Below are positions 15,419 through 22,582 of a stretch of 64,000 nucleotides of DNA, piece after piece. The number at the start of each line of letters is the position of its first letter. The stretch's first letter is position 1. The notes beneath the pieces are model-generated. The model saw only the letters and a list, made by a program, of their open reading frames with translations, was not told where the DNA came from and made no database searches. The DNA is from a virus: positions 1-64,000 of the IMG/VR virus record IMGVR_UViG_3300036795_000115, one strand, 5' to 3'. Made by a program: the position numbers and the translations under genes.

Positions 15419-15663
15419 GCCCGGAGTTCGAGGCCGCCGTGACAGCACCGGTCGACAACGCGGAGCACTACGCGCAGGCCCTCGAGCGACTCGCCCGCGA
15501 CGTGCGCCGACACGGCCTCGTTAATGGCGAACTCGGTACCACCACCGAGCAGGAAGAGCTCGACCCCATCGAGTTCGACGGCGTGAAGTACCGGAACTGC
15601 CGTCCGACTGGTCGCTACACGTACGTGATGAACCTCGTCATCGACCGCAACCAGGTTCGTTGA
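15415..15663 (+). CDS. Hypothetical protein (82 aa)
   Basis: ATG at 15415 overlaps the secreted-protein stop. Helical N-terminus (ALERLARDVRRHG), beta C-terminus with YRNCRPTGRYTYVMNLV. It resembles in style the 78-residue gene at 1442. Unknown. Confidence 0.6.
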   Translation: MSPEFEAAVTAPVDNAEHYAQALERLARDVRRHGLVNGELGTTTEQEELDPIEFDGVKYRNCRPTGRYTYVMNLVIDRNQVR

Positions 15664-15710
15664 GTCCGACCGCTCTACGCATGTTCGCTGCTCGACGGCA
15701 GGAGGCGACC

Positions 15711-15959
15711 ATGAGCCGACTGACAACCCCACCGGAAGGCGTCGGCGCCGATTACGTCCTCGGCTGCCAGGGCGCCCAATACCTGGTTCCGACGATCGAG
15801 CACGTTGACCGGCATGTGCTGGTGCTCACCGCCCGGTTGCGTAAGTGGGTCGGTGGGGACAAGTTCCCGGACCTGGTCGAGACGCTGACCGTGGACCGGG
15901 ATCGGTTGCTCGAGCGGCGCTGGTACTTGATGCAGATGGCGGTTACTTCAGCGCGTTGA
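15711..15959 (+). CDS. Hypothetical protein (82 aa)
   Basis: ATG at 15711 preceded by AGGAGG. Mixed alpha/beta with HVLVLTARLRKWVGG; no Cys. It ends the left rightward operon and overlaps the convergent gene at 15943 by 17 bases, tail to tail. Confidence 0.6.
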   Translation: MSRLTTPPEGVGADYVLGCQGAQYLVPTIEHVDRHVLVLTARLRKWVGGDKFPDLVETLTVDRDRLLERRWYLMQMAVTSAR

Positions 15960-16278
15960 TCTGATTGAGCCGCTGCCGTGACAGTCCCATGCTCGCGGCC
16001 ACTTCGTTGACCTGCGCCGGCCGGTCGTTCGGGTCGGTGGCGTAGAAGTCCTTGATCAGCTGCTTTCGGACGGCGACCGCGTGTAGGTAGTCGCGCTCCA
16101 CCTGGGCACAGTGCTCAAGAAACGCGGCACGTTCCGAATCGACCGCTTCCTTGAGCTGCTCCTGAACTATCTTGAGCCGCGCACGCTGCTGCTGCGCTCG
16201 TGACACCCTCGCCGCTGACATGTCGACAAGGATAGACAGCAGCGGCTTCTGCGGCAACGGTAGTGACCCGCGTGTCAT
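15943..16278 (-). CDS. HTH coiled-coil protein (111 aa)
   Basis: Last gene of the leftward Ku operon. A basic N-terminus and a long helix (residues 25-75, Gln/Glu/Arg rich) are followed by AQVNEVAASMGLSRQRLNQI, a clear helix-turn-helix of the kind found in site-specific regulators and small terminase subunits. Probably a dimeric DNA-binding protein. The true start may be the later Met at about 16221. Confidence 0.6.
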   Translation of the reverse strand: MTRGSLPLPQKPLLSILVDMSAARVSRAQQQRARLKIVQEQLKEAVDSERAAFLEHCAQVERDYLHAVAVRKQLIKDFYATDPNDRPAQVNEVAASMGLSRQRLNQINALK

Positions 16279-16281
16279 GCC

Positions 16282-17067
16282 CTACACCGCCGTCTGAGCG
16301 GCCGGACGGGGCAACCGGTCGAGCAGGCTCACCACGTTCGACTCCACGGCCTGAACCGGCACCCGACGTGACGCAATCAGATCCGACAGCGCCGCCTCAC
16401 GCCGGTCCACGTGCGAGTTGATATCAAACTTCGTGGTCATGGCATCCACCAGCTGTAATGCCATCGTGGTCTCTTCGGCGGTCACGGTCACGGCCGGTGC
16501 GTCGGGTTCCTGGAACACGGGCTCGCGGATCTCATCGGCCCACAGGATGATCCGTAGCACCATCACATCTTCGTGCACGGTGATGGCGACGAGGGACTCA
16601 CGGGACCGCATCACCATCCGCCCGATCGCCGCCTTGCCTGAGGTCAGCAGCGATTCGGAGAACAGGGCGTAGGGCTTGTTCGCCCTCGGTGCGTCGCCAC
16701 GCTTCTTAATCAGGAAATCGGGGCGCACGTAGTAGGTCTTGCCCAGGTGCAGCGGGTCGATCTGATGCGGCTCGCAGAAGCTGTCCAGGGTGATCGCGTG
16801 GTCTTTCGCGTCGGTCAGGCTGTCGAGCTCGTCCTTGGTGAACACGATGGAATGTCCGTCCGCGTCCAGGTGGGTGCGGCCGATGTCGCTGTAGGCGAGC
16901 TCTTCGCCGCAGTCTTTGCAGAACCGCTTGTACCCGACCCGGCCGCCGTCGGCGGGGTGCGCTTCGTGCATTTCGATGCCGTGGTCTTCGCCTGCGCCGT
17001 AGAGCTTGACGGGGACGCTGACGAGGCCGAATGAGATGGTGCCGGTCCAGGTGGCTTTCGAGAACAT
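16282..17067 (-). CDS. ku: Bacterial-type Ku protein
   Basis: 261 residues covering the whole bacterial Ku core: WTGTISFGLVSVPVKLY at residues 7-23, then YKRFCKDCGEEL (zinc-like pair) near residue 50, KTYYVRP and PYALFSESLLTSGKAAIGR in the bridge region, and a MALQLVDAM end helix. Ku is a ring homodimer that binds double-strand ends and recruits LigD for end joining. No LigD is visible, so the host ligase would be used, as shown for Ku of mycobacteriophages Omega and Corndog. It has no long Lys-rich tail. CAGGAG lies 6 bases before the ATG; cotranscribed with 17069-17470. Confidence 0.92.
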   Translation of the reverse strand: MFSKATWTGTISFGLVSVPVKLYGAGEDHGIEMHEAHPADGGRVGYKRFCKDCGEELAYSDIGRTHLDADGHSIVFTKDELDSLTDAKDHAITLDSFCEPHQIDPLHLGKTYYVRPDFLIKKRGDAPRANKPYALFSESLLTSGKAAIGRMVMRSRESLVAITVHEDVMVLRIILWADEIREPVFQEPDAPAVTVTAEETTMALQLVDAMTTKFDINSHVDRREAALSDLIASRRVPVQAVESNVVSLLDRLPRPAAQTAV

Positions 17068-17068
17068 G

Positions 17069-17470
17069 TCAGATCTCCTGAGTCGGGTCGTAGATGTTGG
17101 CGAAGGCGCGCAGTTCGGTCACGGCGAGCTCGAGCGCGTCCAGTCGCACTTCGCTCGCCTCGATCACGTCGGCAATCGCACGCACCCGAGCGGCGTGCTC
17201 GGCGCGGTGAGAACTGGTCGGGGCGAAGTTGTCGATCGACCACTGAGCCTGAGAGGCGCCGGCGGACCGCCCGTTCATCAGGTCGCGGGTCAGATTGAGG
17301 CTCGCGCTGTAGATGTTCCCCGGGGACAACGGCCCGACTACCTGTGTCAACGCCACGGAGATGACGGCCGATGCTGCGCCAGCGTCATCGCGGCCTGCGG
17401 CGTACTTGGACGCGTGTGCGGCGATCTCGGTGATGCTGCGGCCGGTGCTCGTTGCGTAGTTCGTTGTCAT
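17069..17470 (-). CDS. Hypothetical protein, first gene after a leaderless promoter (133 aa)
   Basis: The ATG at 17470 is exactly 7 bases after the -10 box, so the mRNA should start at the start codon. The protein is Ala/Thr-rich and helical, with an N-terminal TGRSITEIAAHA helix and a long C-terminal helix. It directly precedes Ku with one base between. No known family, but a Ku partner is a fair guess from the operon. Confidence 0.65.
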   Translation of the reverse strand: MTTNYATSTGRSITEIAAHASKYAAGRDDAGAASAVISVALTQVVGPLSPGNIYSASLNLTRDLMNGRSAGASQAQWSIDNFAPTSSHRAEHAARVRAIADVIEASEVRLDALELAVTELRAFANIYDPTQEI

Positions 17471-17477
17471 GTCCATA

Positions 17478-17516
17478 ACTCTAGACGACACCACCAGGGC
17501 AAGTCAACACTTATGG
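17478..17516 (-). promoter_or_regulatory. Leaderless promoter P1 (Ku operon)
   Basis: On the minus strand: CCATAAGT, then TTGACT (-35, 17502-17507), 18-base spacer, TAGAGT (-10, 17478-17483), 7 bases, ATG. It shares CCATAAGT-TTGAC and the TAGNGTTATGNACATGA stretch with P2 at 20121. Confidence 0.75.
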
Positions 17517-17583
17517 CCAACAGATTGAGGCGTTGCCCACCCCGCACCTGCCCAGGCTGCGACCTACGCCGAGAGGCACTCGG

Positions 17584-17961
17584 ATGGCGCTCAAACCGTG
17601 CCTCGCCTGCGGTGAACCCACCCGTGGCTCACGCTGCGGCGGTCGATGCGGCACCGCCAGCTACCGGGCCAGCGCCACGTCCAAGGGGCTCGGGCGGCAA
17701 CACCAACGCATCGCACACCAGCTGATATCAGACTGGGTGAGCCGCTACGGGTGGGTGTGTCCCGGCTGGAACGATCGGCCGGCGCACCCGGTCACACCCT
17801 TCGCCACCGGTGCGGACCAGCTGACCGCCGATCACATCATTCCTCGGTCGGTGCGACCGGATCTGATGCATGAGCCGTCAAATCTTGCCGTGCTTTGTAG
17901 GGGCTGCAATAGCAACAAGGGCGCGAAGGTAGCTCCCGCGCCAGGATTCGAACCTGGGTGA
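17584..17961 (+). CDS. HNH endonuclease
   Basis: 125 residues from the ATG at 17584 (GAGAGG upstream). CLACGEPTRGSRC at the N-terminus is the first zinc pair; the core is CPGWNDRPAHPV...LTADHIIP...NLAVLCRGCNSNKG, a textbook phage HNH with catalytic DH and CxxC. Such enzymes often sit near terminases and help cut concatemers. It lies alone on the plus strand between leftward genes. Its last nine codons (APAPGFEPG) are antisense to the 3' end of a tRNA, so the very C-terminus may be a by-product of the tRNA sequence. Confidence 0.85.
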   Translation: MALKPCLACGEPTRGSRCGGRCGTASYRASATSKGLGRQHQRIAHQLISDWVSRYGWVCPGWNDRPAHPVTPFATGADQLTADHIIPRSVRPDLMHEPSNLAVLCRGCNSNKGAKVAPAPGFEPG

Positions 17962-18003
17962 GTTGGATCAAAGCCAACCATGCTGCCGTTGCATCACGCG
18001 GGA
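17933..18003 (-). tRNA. tRNA-Gln (anticodon TTG)
   Basis: 71-nt cloverleaf read by hand: acceptor TCCCGCG paired with CGCGGGA, a 4-bp D stem ATGC/GCAT, anticodon arm GTTGG-CTTTGAT-CCAAC giving anticodon TTG, and a normal T arm CCAGG-TTCGAAT-CCTGG. No CCA is encoded. It decodes CAA. Confidence 0.92.
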
Positions 18004-18008
18004 TTGAG

Positions 18009-18080
18009 CTGCCCTGCCTGGACTCGAACCAGGAACCCCAGCATCAGAGGCTGGTCGGTTGCCAATTACCTCACAGGGCA
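18009..18080 (-). tRNA. tRNA-Gln (anticodon CTG)
   Basis: 72-nt cloverleaf: acceptor TGCCCTG with CAGGGCA, anticodon arm CCAGC-CTCTGAT-GCTGG with anticodon CTG, T arm CCTGG-TTCGAGT-CCAGG. No encoded CCA. It lies 5 bases upstream of the TTG isoacceptor in the direction of transcription, and downstream of the RuvB-like gene, so all three may share a transcript. Confidence 0.92.
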
Positions 18081-18126
18081 TCGCGGCGACACCTCGCTGT
18101 GCCGCTCACATCCTAGCCATCACCCC

Positions 18127-19356
18127 TCACATCTCCATGTCCTCCGCATTCGGTGCCGTCACCGGTGCCTCGAGCCCGACCGCCTCGAACCCCCAATTCG
18201 TCGCCACCCGCCCCTGTCCGGTGCGGATGATGTACTTCGCCCGGATCAGATACGACTCGATGGACTCCAACGTCCGGCTGTCGGTGTCCGCGCCGGTGGC
18301 CAGGTTGGTCAACCCCACCGGCCCACCCTTGTGGACTTTGCACAGATCCCAGAGCACGGCCCGATCAGACTTGGTCAGCCCGTTGTGGTCGATGTCCTCC
18401 ATCTCGAGGGCCCGGTTGACGTCCACCACGGTGACCGGCACATCAGTCGAGTCCGCCGAGGCCACCGCGTACTCATGCGACATCGCAAGCAGGTTGAGAG
18501 CGATCCTGGGCGTCCGCCGGCTACGGTGCGCCAGTTCGGTCGCCGCCTCCACCTCGATCTTGATAGCGTCCCGCTCAGCGGCCTGCGAGATGATCTCGGT
18601 GAGCTCCTCGACGTCGTAGTAGTCCAGGGTGCCGCGCAGCGCGAACCGGTCCAGAAGAGGCTGCGGCAACCGACCCGGCTCGGTGGTCGCACCCACCAGG
18701 ATGAAGTTGTGCAACATCTTCGACTCGACCACGGACTTCGACCCGGTACCGACCGCGACATCCACCCGCCCGTCCTCCATCGCGGTCAACAGGGTGCGCT
18801 TCGGCCGCTCGGGTAGGCCGTGGATCTCCTCCACGAAATACACGTCCCCGTCTTGCAGCTCTCCGAGCTCGTTGATGAGCGTCTCGGGTGTCTTCAGTGC
18901 GTCACCGGAGGCGATGACGAGCTCCCCGCCGGCCAGGTCCGCAACCAGCATGGCGATGCTGGTCTTGCCCAACCCGGGCGGACCTTGCAGCAGGATGTGA
19001 CCGACCGGCTTGTTCAGGCGCTTCGAGGCGTTCACGTGCACGGTCAACCGCAGTCGTAGTTTGTCCTGGCCGATCATTGTGGCGATGTCGGTCGGGCGCA
19101 CCGCTTTCGACCGGGCAGCTGGCGACGCCGCCTCCCGCACCACCACAGGCTTGGGTGGTTTGACCTTGACGCCCATGCGGGCGGCGAACTCGCTGAAGTC
19201 GGTCACGCTGGATCGTCCTTTCGAGCCGTGCAGTGGTTTGAACGTGTGGGCGTTGTCGATGCAGTACGCACCGGTGGCGGGGATGGTGACGACGGTTTGG
19301 CCGATGAGGAGATGGACTTCCTCACCGGCCAGGCCATCGGTCACGTAGACGGTCAT
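18127..19356 (-). CDS. RuvB-like AAA+ ATPase with an N-terminal extension
   Basis: 409 residues; RuvB is normally about 340. Residues 1-80 are an unknown extension. Then Walker A LQGPPGLGKTS, Walker B-like VYFVEEIHG, sensor 1 GATTEPGRL, box VII LPQPLLDRF and sensor 2 SRRTPRIALNLL follow in RuvB order, with the C-terminal winged helix (ESYLIRAKYIIRTGQGR). RuvB drives Holliday-junction branch migration. Two departures: Walker B has Glu for the usual Asp, and the first Arg of the RuvB PLRDRF motif, thought to be the trans arginine finger, is Leu. No RuvA is seen; the enzyme may need another partner or act as a regulatory or junction-binding factor. Start overlaps the previous stop (TGATG). Confidence 0.82.
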   Translation of the reverse strand: MTVYVTDGLAGEEVHLLIGQTVVTIPATGAYCIDNAHTFKPLHGSKGRSSVTDFSEFAARMGVKVKPPKPVVVREAASPAARSKAVRPTDIATMIGQDKLRLRLTVHVNASKRLNKPVGHILLQGPPGLGKTSIAMLVADLAGGELVIASGDALKTPETLINELGELQDGDVYFVEEIHGLPERPKRTLLTAMEDGRVDVAVGTGSKSVVESKMLHNFILVGATTEPGRLPQPLLDRFALRGTLDYYDVEELTEIISQAAERDAIKIEVEAATELAHRSRRTPRIALNLLAMSHEYAVASADSTDVPVTVVDVNRALEMEDIDHNGLTKSDRAVLWDLCKVHKGGPVGLTNLATGADTDSRTLESIESYLIRAKYIIRTGQGRVATNWGFEAVGLEAPVTAPNAEDMEM

Positions 19357-19586
19357 CAGTCGAGCTGCGTCGACGTGTCGAGCAGCAGGTCCAACGCCCA
19401 GCTGATCTGACGAGCTCGCTCGAGCGTCCAAGCTGTCTGGTTGCCGGCGAGCTCAACCTGTCGACCTCCATCGCAGGTGTAGGCGATCGGCTCGTCCGGG
19501 TGCGCCGAGTCGAGGTCGAAGCACTCGAAGTCCTGGGAGCCGCCCACGCCGCGCTCGTCGCGCCACTCACGCTTGACAACCTTCAT
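19356..19586 (-). CDS. Hypothetical protein (76 aa)
   Basis: Acidic, with a beta N-terminal half and a helical C-terminal half (WTLERARQISWALDLLL). Coupled to both neighbours by overlap. Unknown. Confidence 0.6.
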   Translation of the reverse strand: MKVVKREWRDERGVGGSQDFECFDLDSAHPDEPIAYTCDGGRQVELAGNQTAWTLERARQISWALDLLLDTSTQLD

Positions 19587-19822
19587 CGCTGCTCTCCATT
19601 CGGGAAGTACTTCGCTTCACAGCCACCACACAGCAGCCGGGTCGCACCGTTCGCGTCGCTGACCTCGCGCACCGCCGGCTGGTGGCAGTACCGGGTACCG
19701 ATGCGGATGTCGCACAGGTCGCCATCCACCAGCGGGCCCAGGAGGGGCTGCACGGCGTAGAGGCTGCGCGGCGCCCGGTCTTCCTTGGCCCAGTCAGCGT
19801 GCGGGTTGTATGCGGCGGTCAT
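19583..19822 (-). CDS. Zinc-binding hypothetical protein (79 aa)
   Basis: Start at 19822 chosen for AAGGAGC. CDIR...YCHQ and LCGGCEAKYF provide a treble-clef-like four-Cys site, a layout common in small actinobacterial RNA-polymerase- or DNA-binding proteins. Unknown target. Confidence 0.6.
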   Translation of the reverse strand: MTAAYNPHADWAKEDRAPRSLYAVQPLLGPLVDGDLCDIRIGTRYCHQPAVREVSDANGATRLLCGGCEAKYFPNGEQR

Positions 19823-19888
19823 GTCGAGCTCCTTAGATGGTCTGGCGACCAACACCGGCCCTGTGGCAGTCAGGGCCCATGCAGGCGG

Positions 19889-20113
19889 TCAGACCAGGCG
19901 TGCGGCGAGCTTCCGACGCAGGTAGGTCAGGTGCAGGGTGTAGGCCTTCTGGTCCTCCTTGCTGGTGTGTACGGACCGGCTGCGGGCGAACAGGATGTCG
20001 ATCTGGGCGCCGATGGCCGCGTTCGACTTGGTGTCGACGTCGGCGATGAACTGGCGGGCGCGGTCACGCGCGGCGTCGGAGGCGGTCGGGGCGGGGGTGA
20101 TGGTCTGCATCAT
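19889..20113 (-). CDS. Small helical protein after a leaderless promoter (74 aa)
   Basis: The mRNA probably begins at the ATG (20113), 7 bases after the -10. Ala/Arg/Asp-rich helices with heptad leucines. It is similar in size and setting to the gene at 17069 and has no recognised domain. Confidence 0.6.
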   Translation of the reverse strand: MMQTITPAPTASDAARDRARQFIADVDTKSNAAIGAQIDILFARSRSVHTSKEDQKAYTLHLTYLRRKLAARLV

Positions 20114-20120
20114 GTGCATA

Positions 20121-20157
20121 ACACTAGACTCGTCACGGCATGACGTCAATACTTATG
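20121..20157 (-). promoter_or_regulatory. Leaderless promoter P2
   Basis: Minus strand: CCATAAGT, TTGACG (20144-20149), 17-base spacer, TAGTGT (20121-20126), 7 bases, ATG. Nearly the same as P1 upstream of -35 and downstream of -10. Confidence 0.75.
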
Positions 20158-20217
20158 GGCACAGAGAATCGCCCGCCCAACCAACGGCTGAACGGGCGAC
20201 CCGGGGAGCTCTAGCTA

Positions 20218-20640
20218 CTACTTGCTGACCGTGGTGCTGGTCGACGTGGTGGTCACACCCTTGGCGCTGCGGCTCACCCGTGTGGTGGTGGACCCGGCCG
20301 GCGTCTTCTGTGTGACCGTGGTGCTGGTTGCACCGGTGCTGCTGTGCGTGGTGCGCACGGTCCTCGAGATCTTGCCCTTGGGCTTTGCGTGTGCTGCTGC
20401 CATCCGGTCCACGTCGCTACAGTCGAGGTTCACCCCGCAGACCAGGGGGATGATCGGGTCGCTGCCGCCCAGTGAGGGGGCTGGTGCCTCCACTGCTGGT
20501 GCTACCTCCACTGGTGCTGCCACCACATGCACTACCTCAGCACCGTGCATGTGCACATCACCATGCATGACGTTGTTGATGATGACACCTGCCACCACAC
20601 TGGTGATGATGAGTGCTGCTGCTGTGTGCATGATGCGCAT
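20218..20640 (-). CDS. Membrane-anchored, possibly exported Thr/Ser-rich protein (140 aa)
   Basis: ATG at 20640 is 7 bases after the -10 of P3. A hydrophobic helix (residues 4-24) acts as a signal anchor; the outside part has Ala/Pro/Val linker, one CGVNLDC disulphide-like pair and a long Thr/Ser/Lys tail, mostly TTT and TST triplets. It may reach the cell wall. Possible roles are superinfection exclusion or surface masking, from topology alone. Confidence 0.6.
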   Translation of the reverse strand: MRIMHTAAALIITSVVAGVIINNVMHGDVHMHGAEVVHVVAAPVEVAPAVEAPAPSLGGSDPIIPLVCGVNLDCSDVDRMAAAHAKPKGKISRTVRTTHSSTGATSTTVTQKTPAGSTTTRVSRSAKGVTTTSTSTTVSK

Positions 20641-20647
20641 GTCCACA

Positions 20648-20676
20648 ACACTAGCCATCGCATGTGTGTAGGTCAA
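20648..20676 (-). promoter_or_regulatory. Leaderless promoter P3
   Basis: Minus strand TTGACC (20671-20676), 17 bases, TAGTGT (20648-20653), then TGTGGAC and ATG. It shares the TAGTGT and GNACATG context with P1 and P2 but lacks CCATAAGT, so it may escape the control exerted on them. Confidence 0.7.
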
Positions 20677-20728
20677 GCGTTGTGCACCATCCATCCATCC
20701 CTATGCAACAACACACATGCATGCACAT

Positions 20729-20821
20729 GACCGGTCACTGATGACCGGTCACTGATCACTGATCTCATGGTCTCTTAAGACCGGTCACTGATGACCGGTC
20801 ACTGATCTCTTAAGACCGGTC
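20729..20821 (+). repeat. GACCGGTCACTGAT iteron cluster
   Basis: Four exact 14-base copies in two back-to-back pairs (20729, 20743 and 20779, 20793) and a fifth truncated GACCGGTC (20814), with CTCTTAA joining pieces. Each copy contains the palindrome GACCGGTC. It lies about 50 bases upstream of P3 and before the structural operon, suited to an immunity or switch operator, or a second origin. Confidence 0.7.
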
Positions 20822-20940
20822 GCTCAGTGGCACCATCCCTGCCCATCCATCCTTTGCGCCGGCGCACCTCGAGCTCGACGCCGGCGGACCGGGCAGAGCT
20901 CTGACCTGCGTCCTTACACGCGACGAAGATCCAAAAGGTC

Positions 20941-21100
20941 AAACGATCAAGCCCCAGGCCCTTCCTCCCGGTTTCTAGCGGTCTGTACGCGATACCCACT
21001 AAAACGATCACAGTGCGTGATGGTTTCGGCTCCCCGGAGACGATCAAGCTCGTTTCCGCTGGTCAGAGGCCTGGTCGGCGCATCCTAGAGACGATCAAGC
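20941..21100 (+). repeat. ACGATCAAGC repeat family
   Basis: AAACGATCAAGC (20941), AAACGATCACAG (21002), GAGACGATCAAGC (21037) and GAGACGATCAAGC (21088), all in one direction over 160 bases. The last copy runs into the end of the small leftward gene. They may be operator sites for the structural operon promoter, which I could not locate. Nothing else is seen from 20822 to 21084. Confidence 0.55.
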
Positions 21101-21258
21101 AGCTCATCAACGAGCCGCTGCGTCAAGATCGGGTGCTCGTTCGGGTACTCGGCGCAGTGTGCGGCCATGACGCCGGCGCGGTGACGCAGGAACGCGGCGA
21201 AGGGGCGCAGGCCGGTGTCGAGGTAGATGTCCCTTTCGCACTCCGGGCACTGGATCAC
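21085..21258 (-). CDS. Small zinc-pair protein (57 aa)
   Basis: GTG start; CPECERDIYLDTG at the N-terminus, then a helical C-terminus. Codon third positions are GC as in true genes here. It lies divergent to the terminase operon by about 40 bases and overlaps a repeat copy. A regulator is plausible but unproven. Confidence 0.55.
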   Translation of the reverse strand: MIQCPECERDIYLDTGLRPFAAFLRHRAGVMAAHCAEYPNEHPILTQRLVDELLDRL

Positions 21259-21297
21259 GCACGCATTGTCCCAGATCAACCAACCAGGAGGTGACCG

Positions 21298-21744
21298 ATG
21301 AGCGGTAGTCGAGGCCCGTTGTCCAATCCGAGTGCACGCCGTCGGAACCTTCCGTCCGGCTCGAAGATCCAGCTCCCGATGGAGGGCTGGCAGGGCCCGA
21401 TCCCGGACTGGCCCCTGGTCGAGGCCACGTCGATCGAGCTGGATCGCTGGGAGCGCATGTGGCGCACCCCGATGGCCGCGCAGTGGGTGCGGATGCACAT
21501 CGACACCGTGATCGCCCGGTATGTGCGGGTGGCGTTGCTCGCCGAGTCGTTTGATCACGAGACGTCGGTGGCGATGGCGAACATCAAGGGCGAGGCCCGC
21601 CAGCTCGAGTCGCTGTTGGGGTTGAACCCTTCGGCGTTGAAGCGTCTGGAGTGGGAGATCGTGGTCGATGAGGTTGAGGAGCAGCGTGAGGTGGCTCCGG
21701 CGCGGCGTCGGTTGAAGGCTGTGGACCCGGATGTGCCGGCATGA
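21298..21744 (+). CDS. Terminase small subunit
   Basis: 148 residues. The N-terminal RGPLSNPSARRRN, followed by the WPLVEATSIELDRWERMW helix and a long C-terminal helix (ESLLGLNPSALKRLEWEI), matches the small terminase subunit of actinophages, which binds the packaging start and regulates the large subunit. It heads the structural operon; AGGAGG precedes the ATG. Confidence 0.82.
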   Translation: MSGSRGPLSNPSARRRNLPSGSKIQLPMEGWQGPIPDWPLVEATSIELDRWERMWRTPMAAQWVRMHIDTVIARYVRVALLAESFDHETSVAMANIKGEARQLESLLGLNPSALKRLEWEIVVDEVEEQREVAPARRRLKAVDPDVPA

Positions 21745-22019
21745 ACGATCTTAAGTACCAGACGTTCAAGATCTGGAACGACACCGGGAAAGGCCGTGAC
21801 ACGCACATCGAGCTCGATGGTGAGGACGTCAGTGCCGCGTTCAACGACGTGACCGTCCGTGCCGGTGTCAGAGGCCGCGTCGAAGTCATACTGTCCACCG
21901 TCGCGGCCGAGATCCCGAAGCAGCCATTCGAGGCAGAGCCAGCGCGCCTTTTCCTTGCTCCGGTCACTCGGGAGCTGCTCATCAAGCATGGCTGGACGCC
22001 GCCCGCCGGGACCGCCTGA
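21741..22019 (+). CDS. Hypothetical protein (92 aa)
   Basis: Beta-rich with FKIWNDTGKGRDTHIEL near the start and a helical end (LLIKHGW). Sits between small and large terminase genes with ATGA overlap. Unknown. Confidence 0.65.
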   Translation: MNDLKYQTFKIWNDTGKGRDTHIELDGEDVSAAFNDVTVRAGVRGRVEVILSTVAAEIPKQPFEAEPARLFLAPVTRELLIKHGWTPPAGTA

Positions 22020-22285
22020 TGGCCCCGCCGTACAACGTCCGCGACTGGTTCCGTGAGGACGTCCAGCACGACAGCCCCGACCACGTCGTGCTGTGGCAGG
22101 ACTGGTTCACCTTGCACGGCATCGACCCGTCCGAGGTGCTGCTGACGCACTGGATTGAGCGTCGCGCCCACGGCACCCAGAACCAGATCGTGTGGCTCGA
22201 GGACGATGTGCGCGACGGGGAGCCGATCACCGTTGAACGCGTGCGTGAACTTGTTGATCCGCCCGCCCCGTTTCCCGTCCCGTAG
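22019..22285 (+). CDS. Hypothetical protein (88 aa)
   Basis: Acidic, Trp-rich (DWFRED, WQDWF, WIERR). Coupled by TGATG. No known fold; possibly a packaging accessory by position. Confidence 0.6.
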   Translation: MAPPYNVRDWFREDVQHDSPDHVVLWQDWFTLHGIDPSEVLLTHWIERRAHGTQNQIVWLEDDVRDGEPITVERVRELVDPPAPFPVP

Positions 22286-22294
22286 GAGCTTCTG

Positions 22295-22582
22295 ATGACG
22301 TACGTGCCTACCGTCAACCTGTCGCCGCTGTACGCGTTCACCCAGTTCTCCGGCACAGTCTCGGCGTTTCAGACCGCGCTGAACACGGCGTTTGCCGCAA
22401 CGGCCGGGAACATCCAGTGCTTCGCTGACACCACATCCGGTCAGACCGCCTGGGCTGTCGTGGTCGTGGGTGACCAGCAGGTGTTGAGTGTGCCGCCGAA
22501 CAACTACATCGGCTTCAACCAGGGGCAGTGGTCGCAGTACACGCCCACGAAGCTGGGGCAGCTCTACACGGTTTACCCGTAA
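22295..22582 (+). CDS. Hypothetical protein (95 aa)
   Basis: Mostly beta, polar, with TTSGQTAWAVVVVGDQQV and a final LGQLYTVYP. AGGAG-type site 9 bases before ATG. A small structural or decoration protein is plausible. Confidence 0.6.
   Translation: MTYVPTVNLSPLYAFTQFSGTVSAFQTALNTAFAATAGNIQCFADTTSGQTAWAVVVVGDQQVLSVPPNNYIGFNQGQWSQYTPTKLGQLYTVYP

Noticed and set aside
17006-17725. Rightward 239-codon frame, including a MANRLRRCPP start at 17513
   Set aside because: Covers the leftward promoter and part of a leftward gene; the HNH frame from 17584 explains the DNA better.
20729-20821. CRISPR array
   Set aside because: Repeats are 14 bases, mostly directly adjacent, with no unique spacers and no cas genes. 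They are iterons.
20799-21047. Leftward 82-codon frame across the repeat region
   Set aside because: It spans two repeat families, has no ribosome site and shows poor codon bias. The shorter gene at 21085-21258 is better supported.
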